DNA from: Brevundimonas sp.
GTDB taxonomy: Bacteria; Pseudomonadota; Alphaproteobacteria; Caulobacterales; Caulobacteraceae
Direction: 5' to 3'
Length of the DNA: 37,614 nucleotides
Assembly: GCA_003248965.1 (NCBI GenBank)
Contig: QFQU01000024.1
Location: 1-37,614 of the forward strand
Shown: in pieces, positions 31,526 to 37,614 of the stretch
How the letters are laid out: each line of letters begins with the position of its first letter
Position numbering within the stretch: position 1 is the stretch's first letter
Program-made: the position numbers and the translations under genes
Notes under the pieces: model-generated
Told to the model about the DNA's origin: nothing
Database searches by the model: none
Seen by the model: the letters and a program-made list of their open reading frames with translations, nothing else

Positions 31526-33132
31526 CAAGCCTGGACCAACTGGCGCATAGAGGCATGCAGGTCCGCCGCGAGGCCTTCTGGATCGAAGCGAAGATCGACG
31601 CCACCAGTACCGACCAAACCAATGCTGATTAGCTTTGAGCCGAAGCCTTTACGCGTCGGCGGCACAACGGGAGGTCCGCCCCTCTCTCGCCACTCGATCT
31701 TCAGCAGATCGCCGTCCTGGCTGTCTTTGACGCCCCAAGACAGCGACACCTTCCCATAGTCATTCGTCAGAGCGCCGTATTTGCAGGCGTTCGTCAGAAG
31801 TTCGTGCACGATGAGGGAAAAGGACAGCGCCGCTCTTGGCCCTAGCGCCACGGGCAATCCGGTCATTCTAACCCGATCCGAAAATCCGATCGCGTCTATG
31901 ACGGTCGCCGCAACAGCTTGGAGATCAGCCTGTGTCCAGCTTGTCTGGAGCAGGGCGTCGTGTGCTGCGCTCAACGCCATCAGCCGGCGCTCGAAGGCAT
32001 AAACAGCATCGCGGTCGGTGACGGTTCGCAAGGTTTGGCTCGCGATAGCCTGAACCATGGTGAGCGTATTCTTCAGGCGATGCGCGATTTCACCATTTAC
32101 GATGTGCTGGCGCTGCTCGGCACGATGCCGAGCGACCCCTGCTTCAAGTCGGTCTGCAGCGCTCCGCAAGAATGCAATCTCTTCGGCAGGCCATAGCCGG
32201 GGGGTGCCGCAATGCACAAAGAAAACGGCAATTGTCTTGCCCTGATCGCGCACTGGCATGTCGATCACTGCGCGAATACCAATACGCAACGCGCCATCGA
32301 GATTGTGCAGCGCGCGCTCGTCAGACAGGGCGTCCCTAACTATCAGAGGGTCGCCATCGACAAGTGGCTTGTGCAAACTCCCAAACTCGTCAAGCCGGTG
32401 TCGACCGGCGATGCTCATCACACCCGGTGCGGTCCAGTGTGTTTCAACGTTGATCGTCTCAACGTCATGGTCGACGGTTCCAAACCCGGCTCGGTCCGTG
32501 GCGAGGGTCCGACCAACGATGGCAGAGGTGCCAGACGTCATCTCCTCTGTGCCGCTACTGCTGCGGATTACCTCACCGATCTCAACAAGAGCGGTCTGGA
32601 GTTCAGTTAGGCGCTCGCTAGCCTTGGCGATTCGACGCAGTTCGAGATTCTCGCTGGCGAGACGGGCAAGCGCCTGGAGCATCGCCCTTTCCATCTCGCT
32701 CAGCCCTGCCGGCCGCGGAGCTGTATCGATAACACACAGCCGACCGACTACCGCCCCGGATCGAAGGACAAGCGGCGCGCCAGCATATGCCCTGAAGTGC
32801 TTTTCGCCGGTGACAAGTGGATTGCGTTTCGTTCGCGCATCGGCTGTCAAATCGACGATCTCTAGGAGGTCGCCTTTATCGATGTCGATCCGACAGACCG
32901 AATGTTCGATATCCGTCTCGCACACGTCGAGCCCGTACTTGGCCTTGAACCATTGTCGGTCTGTGTCGAGAAGCGTAATCAGAGCGATAGGAACGCCACA
33001 GGCCTTGGCCGCAACGAACACGAGATCGTCGAAGGACTGCTCGTCCGGTGTGTCGAGAACCATGAGTTCAGCAAGCGCCTTCGCTCGCTGAACCGCCCCC
33101 ACGTCGGCCGCACTGGCGCTCAGGCTCAGCAC
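31525..33132 (-). CDS. GAF-domain HWE-family histidine kinase
   Basis: A 535-residue cytoplasmic kinase. Residues 20-165 are a GAF domain (LDTPDEQSFDDLVFVAAKACGVPIALITLLD in outline). A second GAF-like region covers about 185-345. The HWE/HisKA_2 H-box is in GEIAHRLKNTLTMVQAIA, the N-box in IVHELLTNACKYGALT, and the WxE-type EWRERGGP follows. It is probably a light, redox or stress sensor. The GTG at 33132 has AAGGA 7 nt upstream and is preferred over the GTG at 33186, which lies inside the neighbouring remnant. Confidence 0.92.
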   Translation of the reverse strand: MLSLSASAADVGAVQRAKALAELMVLDTPDEQSFDDLVFVAAKACGVPIALITLLDTDRQWFKAKYGLDVCETDIEHSVCRIDIDKGDLLEIVDLTADARTKRNPLVTGEKHFRAYAGAPLVLRSGAVVGRLCVIDTAPRPAGLSEMERAMLQALARLASENLELRRIAKASERLTELQTALVEIGEVIRSSSGTEEMTSGTSAIVGRTLATDRAGFGTVDHDVETINVETHWTAPGVMSIAGRHRLDEFGSLHKPLVDGDPLIVRDALSDERALHNLDGALRIGIRAVIDMPVRDQGKTIAVFFVHCGTPRLWPAEEIAFLRSAADRLEAGVARHRAEQRQHIVNGEIAHRLKNTLTMVQAIASQTLRTVTDRDAVYAFERRLMALSAAHDALLQTSWTQADLQAVAATVIDAIGFSDRVRMTGLPVALGPRAALSFSLIVHELLTNACKYGALTNDYGKVSLSWGVKDSQDGDLLKIEWRERGGPPVVPPTRKGFGSKLISIGLVGTGGVDLRFDPEGLAADLHASMRQLVQA

Positions 33133-33133
33133 G

Positions 33134-33652
33134 TCAATGTCCTTGCACGCGAGGCGGCCACTGCCGCGCCGATGTCCCAGCCTCACGCGTCACTGCAGCA
33201 TCGCCACCTTCGACGATGAGGACAATCTTGCCTTGAATATGACCCGCCTCAGCACGCTCGTGGGCGGCAGCCGCTTCCGAGAGGGGGTACGTGCTATCGA
33301 CCGCGACGCGAACGGTCCCGCTGTCCAGCAATCGGCCTAACTCGGCGAGTTGGGCTCCGTTGGATCGGACCTGTGTTGCAGAGACCGTAACGCCAAGGTT
33401 AGCGGCTTCATCGTGTCCCTCGAAGCCAAGCGGAAAGATTGGAAAAAGCGCGCCGCCGCGACGTATCGAACGCAAGAAGCGACTGGCTGTCGGGCCACCT
33501 ACTGCATCGACGACGAGGTCCACCTCGCGCACCGAGTCTTCCGCCTTGATTTTCGTGTAGTCGATGAATTCGTCGGCGCCGAGATCGCGCAGAAATGTCT
33601 CGTGTCGGCTTGACGCGACAGCTATCACGCGCGCGCCCTTGTGTTTTGCTAG
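33134..33652 (-). pseudogene. zinc-type quinone/alcohol oxidoreductase (MDR) 3' fragment
   Basis: From LAKHKGARVIAVASS onward this is the cofactor-binding half of a medium-chain NADP-dependent oxidoreductase. It includes LGADEFIDYTKIK, VDLVVDAVGGPT, and the family ending HIQGKIVLIV. The N-terminal GroES-like half and the GxGxxG turn are missing. The upstream sequence of the open frame, to 33709, belongs to the nadE fragment on the opposite strand. About 170 residues of the normal 310-330 remain. Confidence 0.8.
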
Positions 33653-33933
33653 CGGGCCTGAACAAACGGCGCGTGCGCGCGATAGCATCGTACTTAGGCG
33701 CACCGGCAAAGCTGATCGGCAAGGTTCCTACCGCAGACTTGGATGATGGCGCGCCGTTGCGACCGGACGAGGATGTCTATGGCGTGACCTACGACCAAAT
33801 CGACGATTTCCTCGAAGGTAAAGCCGTGAATGAGTCAGTTGCGGGGACGATCGCAAGCGCATACCGCGCGACGGCGCACAAGCGCGCGCTCCCTGTGGCG
33901 CACAGCTCGAGAAGTGGCCGTCAAGAGCGCTGA
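33648..33933 (+). pseudogene. nadE: NH3-dependent NAD synthetase 3' fragment
   Basis: Residues GLNKRRVRAIASYLGAP, then KVPTADLDDGAPLRPDEDVYGV, DQIDDFLEGKAVNE and AYRATAHKRALP are the C-terminal part of NadE, including the conserved K-PTADL motif. The N-terminal ATP-pyrophosphatase part (SGGxDS) is missing. The fragment meets the MDR fragment head-to-head at about 33650. The bases to 34183 hold no further gene I can support. Confidence 0.82.
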
Positions 33934-34183
33934 GGGAGAACCGCCCCACCAACGGGGTACGTGGTATGGAAACTATACCGAGCAGCTATTGGTATTGTGG
34001 ATCGTAACAATTCATAGTTGCTGCTGCGGAAATCTTGGTTTCCTGAGGCAAGGATCGGACGAAAACTCGATCGAATCGATCAAGAGACCTCAAGCCAAAG
34101 AGCGCAGATCAGGACAGCAGTTCGCCTGCCGCCGCAATGCTCGGCCAGACATCGGGCTTCTGCATTGAGGTTGGAGAAAGCGG

Positions 34184-34657
34184 ATGAGCGCTACCGGAGC
34201 ACAAGCGCCCGAGCTTCGTGTGCAACATTGGATCGGCGGAGACGGACACCGCCTTGACGTGCCCCTCAAGCTCTCAGACATCGGTAGCGGACCGAAGATT
34301 CTGTTCGCGTTCCAGCACTGGTGCCGTGGTTGCCATTTGCATGGCTTTCCCACGCTTCAAAGATTGCATGGGGCGTTGGAATCCAGAGGCGTCGGGTTTG
34401 CGGTCGTCCAAACGGTTTTCGAAGGCGCGCAAGAGAACACATTCGAAAAACTGCGCGTCAATCAGCTCCAGTACGGCTTACCTGTCGCCTTTGGTCACGA
34501 CGAGCCACCACCAGGTGCACCGTTCCCAACGCTCATGGGGGATTATCATACCCGGGGAACGCCTTGGTTTGTGGTGATCGATGCCGATGGCTACATTGTC
34601 TTCTCTGACTTCCATCTAGAAGCAGATCGTCTTGTGGCGGAACTGGAGCGGGCGTGA
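34184..34657 (+). CDS. thioredoxin-like (AhpC/TSA-related) protein with CxxC
   Basis: A 157-residue cytoplasmic thioredoxin-fold protein. A CRGC motif in FQHWCRGCHLHGFPTLQ replaces the usual CxxC of TlpA or peroxiredoxins. A cis-Pro segment GTPWFVVIDADGYIVFSDFHLE follows. TLQRLHGALESRGVGFAVVQTVFEG fits the family's second helix and strand. It probably reduces disulfides or peroxides. GGAG precedes the ATG. It is the first gene of a run with the DM13 and MFS genes. Confidence 0.85.
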   Translation: MSATGAQAPELRVQHWIGGDGHRLDVPLKLSDIGSGPKILFAFQHWCRGCHLHGFPTLQRLHGALESRGVGFAVVQTVFEGAQENTFEKLRVNQLQYGLPVAFGHDEPPPGAPFPTLMGDYHTRGTPWFVVIDADGYIVFSDFHLEADRLVAELERA

Positions 34658-34661
34658 CGCT

Positions 34662-35153
34662 ATGCCGCGTTGGCTGATCCTCACCGGGACTCACATCCTC
34701 GTCATGTCCATAGGCTTCGCCGGTGGGATCTATCTGCTGCCGATCCTGACTGCGCCGCCTGCGCCCACTGAAGCCGCGCTCCAGAGTTCTGCTTCGAAAG
34801 CGGTCTACGTGGGGCGGTTTGCACGCGATCTTAAGGGCAGTGATCTACTGCACTGGGGTGACGGAGAGGTTCGTGTCGCGCCCGATCGGATCGTGCACCT
34901 TGGGCGTCTGTCTCCTGGTCCGGATTACAAAGTCTACCTCGCGCCCCGGTTTGTAGACACCAAACAGGACTTCCTTGAAGCCAAAGGCTCTTCAGTTCTG
35001 CTGGGAGATGTGAAGACCTTCGCTGGGTTCATCGTGGCGGTGCCAAGAGGCGTCGACGTTGACGATTACAGCGCAGTTGTCATCTGGTGCGAGGCGTTTG
35101 ATCAATTCATCAGCGCTGCGGAGTATCGAGTTCCGCGACAGGCTCTGAAATGA
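34662..35153 (+). CDS. DM13 domain protein, membrane anchored
   Basis: A 163-residue protein with an N-terminal hydrophobic anchor (LILTGTHILVMSIGFAGGIYLL in outline) and a DM13 domain: VGRFARDLKGSDLLHWGDGEVRV, YKVYLAPRFVDTKQDFL, and VVIWCEAFDQFISAAEY with its single Cys. DM13 domains are proposed to take part in electron transfer through this cysteine. It lies 4 bp after the thioredoxin-like gene and overlaps the MFS start by 4 bp (ATGA). Confidence 0.88.
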   Translation: MPRWLILTGTHILVMSIGFAGGIYLLPILTAPPAPTEAALQSSASKAVYVGRFARDLKGSDLLHWGDGEVRVAPDRIVHLGRLSPGPDYKVYLAPRFVDTKQDFLEAKGSSVLLGDVKTFAGFIVAVPRGVDVDDYSAVVIWCEAFDQFISAAEYRVPRQALK

Positions 35154-36430
35154 GCCAGGCATTGGACAACGTGAAGGCTGCTTGCACGCGTGGTCTCGTC
35201 CTCGCGCCAGTAGCCGCCTTGCTGTTGAGCGTCGCCATCTTGCTGCTCGGCAACGGGCTGCTGGGCACGCTCTTGATCGTCAGAGCTGGTCAGGAGGGCT
35301 TCTCGGCCGCCGCGATCAGCGCGATGATGTCGTTCTACTTCGCAGGCTTCACGATTGGCGCGCTGGTTTTGCCTCGCATCATTGTGTCGGTGGGGCACGT
35401 ACGGACCTTCGCCGGCTTTGCGGCGATCGCATCGATGACCGCCCTTCTCCATGTAGCGTTCGTAAATCCGGTAGCTTGGATGCCGCTTCGGCTCGTGACC
35501 GGCTTCGCATATGCGGGAATGATCCTCGCAACGGAAAGCTGGCTCAATGCCCACGCGGTTCAATCCACACGCGGTCAGCTTTTGTCGATTTTCGGCGTTG
35601 TCTCCATGGGTTCTTGGGCGACCGGACAGGCGCTCCTCAACATCGCTCCACCCGCCGATGTTACACTTTTCCTCATCGTCTCGCTGCTGATATCTGCCGC
35701 AGTGGTTCCGATCACTCTACTCCCCAGTCATTCGCCGGCCGACGTACGGCACGAGTCGGTTGCATTCAGGGATCTCTTTTCTGTTTCGCCCTTGGCGTCG
35801 ATCGGCGTCTTCTTGGCCGGGCTGGCCATAGGCGGCTTCTGGGGCATGGGGCCTAATTTCGCGCAAAGGATTGGTCTCGACGTCGCCGGCATCTCCGCCT
35901 TCATGGCCGCGGTTCTCGGAGGAACGCTTGTGTTGCAATGGCCGCTCGGTTGGCTCTCCGACCGGGTGTCCAGGAACCTGGTCATCGCAGGAGCGGCGCT
36001 GGCATCCGCCGTGGCAGCCATCGGCGTGTCGGTGGCGGCAGACGCCCCTTTGCCCGTCCTTCTTGCGGCGGGAGCGCTCTTCGGCGGTTTTGGCATCCCG
36101 ATCTACTCGCTGTGTCTCGCCGCCGCGAACGACGACCTTCCTCCAGGGCGGCTGCTCGGCACCGCGCGAGGGCTTCTGCTGCTCAACGGGATCGGAACGG
36201 CGGCCGGACCACTTGTCGGGGGCGTGGTGATGGATCGTGTCGGGCCTGGTGGGCTGTTCGTCTATGCTGCTGTCCTGCTGACCATGCTAGCGGTGTTAGC
36301 GGGCCTACGCGGTCGCTCTCGCTCCGCAATCGAGGTAAAGGCGACACGTTGTCCGAGTACGCCGATGATCACCGCCTCTCTCGATGCGATGATACGAACC
36401 CAGGACGAGCCGCAGAGCGTTCGGAACTAG
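35150..36430 (+). CDS. MFS transporter (YcaD-like)
   Basis: A 426-residue inner-membrane protein with about 12 helices. LAPVAALLLSVAILLLGNGLLGTLL begins the first. The loop 2-3 motif is GFTIGALVLPRIIVSVGHVRTF, FAYAGMILATESWLNAHA is like YcaD-type sugar/drug transporters, and GWLSDRVSRN forms the second-half loop. The C-terminal 40 residues are polar. The substrate is unknown. Overlap with the DM13 gene suggests a shared task with the thioredoxin-like protein. Confidence 0.9.
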   Translation: MSQALDNVKAACTRGLVLAPVAALLLSVAILLLGNGLLGTLLIVRAGQEGFSAAAISAMMSFYFAGFTIGALVLPRIIVSVGHVRTFAGFAAIASMTALLHVAFVNPVAWMPLRLVTGFAYAGMILATESWLNAHAVQSTRGQLLSIFGVVSMGSWATGQALLNIAPPADVTLFLIVSLLISAAVVPITLLPSHSPADVRHESVAFRDLFSVSPLASIGVFLAGLAIGGFWGMGPNFAQRIGLDVAGISAFMAAVLGGTLVLQWPLGWLSDRVSRNLVIAGAALASAVAAIGVSVAADAPLPVLLAAGALFGGFGIPIYSLCLAAANDDLPPGRLLGTARGLLLLNGIGTAAGPLVGGVVMDRVGPGGLFVYAAVLLTMLAVLAGLRGRSRSAIEVKATRCPSTPMITASLDAMIRTQDEPQSVRN

Positions 36431-36454
36431 CGCTGCGGCCCCGGCGACCGTTTG

Positions 36455-36904
36455 CTATGAGACAGCTTCGACCTTCAGCTCTCGGCCGTTGAATTGAACC
36501 GTCTCGCCAGCCTGAGCCCCGTCGATTACCTCGAAGATCGGCGCCATCGTCGATATGCCCATAAGCTCGCGCCCATGGCAGACGAACTTGTCCGTTGACA
36601 CCGCGACGACGAAGTAGCGACCCGACAACTTGATGACCGCCCCTTCTGTAACCGCCGTCTTCGGTCCGAAGTCGATTGTTCTGAGCTTGTCGAGCTTGTC
36701 GGCGTAATCGTCCAGCGTATCGTCGAGCGCCTCGGCGAAGTCGCTCGCGATCTCGGCTTGTGCCTGTTCGTCGTTCTCGATCGACTCGCTCCGATCCAAG
36801 CGAGCGGTAGAAACATAATCGAGATACTTGTCGCGAGCGCTCTGCAGAGCAGCGGTCTCCAACGACAGCATCGTTTCCCGAATGTGGTCCTTATTCCAAT
36901 CCAT
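36455..36904 (-). CDS. GreA/GreB-like transcription factor-related protein
   Basis: A 149-residue protein with an acidic helical N-terminus (about residues 1-75, predicted coiled coil) and a C-terminal FKBP-like Gre domain: GAVIKLSGRYFVVAVSTD, GISTMAPIFEVIDGAQAGETVQFNGRELKVEAV. Related proteins bind RNA polymerase in its secondary channel. The tip residues that drive cleavage in GreA cannot be confirmed here. The ATG at 36904 follows GAGGTG; longer frames do not. It is convergent with the MFS gene. Confidence 0.8.
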   Translation of the reverse strand: MDWNKDHIRETMLSLETAALQSARDKYLDYVSTARLDRSESIENDEQAQAEIASDFAEALDDTLDDYADKLDKLRTIDFGPKTAVTEGAVIKLSGRYFVVAVSTDKFVCHGRELMGISTMAPIFEVIDGAQAGETVQFNGRELKVEAVS

Positions 36905-36990
36905 CTGCACCTCGTTGCATTGCAATTTGAAATGATAAGCCGATCTATCGAAGCAAGCCGTTGAAAGGCCGCGTTCCGCAGCCGGCACCG

Positions 36991-37563
36991 TTATTCTTCG
37001 ATGATGACGTCTTCGCCCTGGTAGGGGATTCTGATCAGCCGAGGATCCCGAATGATGCTGGTCACGAGCCAGACATACGTCTGTTCTGCGGTATCGAAGC
37101 CGAGAATGCTGAATGCGCCCCCGAACGGGCATGCCGGAAAATCGGGGAAGCCTTCTCGAAGAACGTAACGCTCGGGTTCGCGATCGAATTCGGCCTTATA
37201 GACCTTCCGCAGCCCATGCTTGCTCGGAACGCCTTCGTCGCCTGCAGGCGTTATCTCACGATGTTCCAGGAGGCGCTCGGAAAGATCACGGTGGCAAATC
37301 TCGTCGAACACGTCGAAGGCATCAATCAGCAAACCTTTTCGCTCGGTCGCGGGATCGGTGATCGCGTAGATGTTCGAAGCATCTTCGGCACCGTCCCCGC
37401 TTTCGAGACGCAGCGCTGCGTCGACGCGAATGGAGCATGGATCGAGCATCGATCCCAGTTCGAGATCGACTAGGTTGCCGTCCTTGACGCGGTACTCGCG
37501 GTCATAGCCCTTCGCGACGAAGGTCTGCACTGCTTCTGACGTGCCCCTGAGAATTTCCTCCAC
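36991..37563 (-). CDS. hypothetical protein, two segments
   Basis: A 190-residue acidic protein. Residues 1-95 (SEAVQTFVAKGYDREYRV, then DPCSIRVDAALRLESGDGAEDASNIYAI, KGLLIDAFDVF) resemble a small family often labelled phosphoribosylpyrophosphate synthetase-like without proof. The C-terminal 80 residues (RYVLREGFPDFPACPFGGAF, then VTSIIRDPRLIRIPYQGEDV) I do not recognise. The start is GTG at 37563 with a weak site. The fusion may be natural or due to an indel. Confidence 0.6.
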   Translation of the reverse strand: MEEILRGTSEAVQTFVAKGYDREYRVKDGNLVDLELGSMLDPCSIRVDAALRLESGDGAEDASNIYAITDPATERKGLLIDAFDVFDEICHRDLSERLLEHREITPAGDEGVPSKHGLRKVYKAEFDREPERYVLREGFPDFPACPFGGAFSILGFDTAEQTYVWLVTSIIRDPRLIRIPYQGEDVIIEE

Positions 37564-37600
37564 GCGGAGCTAGAGTCCGGCCCTTGAAAGGACGGACGGA

Positions 37601-37614
37601 ATGAAACGAGCGAG
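37601..37614 (+). CDS. possible start of a gene cut by the window end
   Basis: ATGAAACGAGCGAG at the edge, preceded by AAAGGACGGACGGA, a plausible ribosome-binding site. Only four codons are visible, so nothing can be said of the product. Confidence 0.3.

Larger units (their letters stand above)
27981..37614. mobile_element. integrated genomic island, left end in radC, right end outside the window
   Basis: Homology to RadC stops at about 27980, and from there base composition falls visibly. The left end carries an AlpA/excisionase-like gene, repeated heptamers, a palindrome and a tRNA-like sequence. Cargo genes are mostly redox and stress functions mixed with gene fragments. No integrase or transposase is visible up to 37614. 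Several successive insertions rather than one element are possible. The extent to the right is unknown. Confidence 0.7.

Noticed and set aside
33132..33186. Upstream GTG start (33186) for the histidine kinase
   Set aside because: It would overlap the oxidoreductase remnant, and the GTG at 33132 has a good AAGGA site and begins right after the remnant's stop.
27981..37614. Integrase or transposase within the island
   Set aside because: None of the open frames shows tyrosine or serine recombinase or DDE motifs. The recombinase may lie beyond the window or be lost.

Overview
The window looks like a chromosomal segment of an alphaproteobacterium, most likely Caulobacterales and close to Brevundimonas. 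This is inferred from high GC in bases 1-27980, ribosomal protein S4 as a single gene, a Caulobacterales-style 'TCATCCTCGGGC' palindromic repeat, and the overall style of the proteins. No database search was possible. Family names rest on motifs read in the translations and on recalled family knowledge.

Bases 1-5000: an initiator tRNA with its terminator, then a 5'-truncated methylisocitrate lyase remnant (minus strand), then a plus-strand unit led by a 16-bp perfect palindrome and a cobalamin riboswitch. The riboswitch precedes a DUF1852 protein (MesX), a short 'core MetE' methionine synthase (MesD type) and a flavin reductase-like protein. I read this as a B12-independent methionine synthesis operon that is switched on when cobalamin is scarce. 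Three small proteins follow: DUF2171, an unknown 64-residue protein, and a DUF2945-like protein whose start position holds ATA.

Bases 5000-13300: a von Willebrand factor A lipo/secreted-type protein with a proline tract built from 9-bp tandem repeats, a Kef-type K+/H+ antiporter with RCK domain, an S1/P1 nuclease, a 77-residue unknown and the tRNA methyltransferase TrmJ (three overlapping genes), a 29-bp perfect inverted repeat, YnfA, a proline-rich TonB-like protein, and an OmpA-type lipoprotein.

Bases 13300-20500: sirtuin cobB with an overlapping LysR regulator, divergent from a formaldehyde detoxification cluster (frmA, SDR, VOC protein, fghA and a small ORF), then superoxide dismutase, a small unknown and rpsD.

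Bases 20500-27980: two paralogous small lipoproteins, a MHYT-GGDEF-EAL protein, an old yellow enzyme, and a minus-strand run GNAT, bolA, aldo/keto reductase-like pseudoenzyme, grxD, thioesterase. The bolA/grxD pair points to iron-sulfur cluster handling.

Bases 27981-37614: visibly lower GC, interpreted as an integrated element. radC is cut just before its HNHPSGD motif. Beside the cut lie four TTGATCA copies, a 17-bp palindrome, an AlpA/excisionase-like gene and a degenerate tRNA-Leu-like sequence. The cargo is mostly redox or stress related: divergent MsrA, Dps, glutaredoxin 3, a GAF-HWE histidine kinase with receiver protein, a CxxC thioredoxin-like protein, a DM13 protein, an MFS transporter and a GreA-like factor. 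It also carries gene fragments (alpha/beta hydrolase, quinone oxidoreductase, NAD synthetase). No integrase is visible, and the far end lies outside the window.
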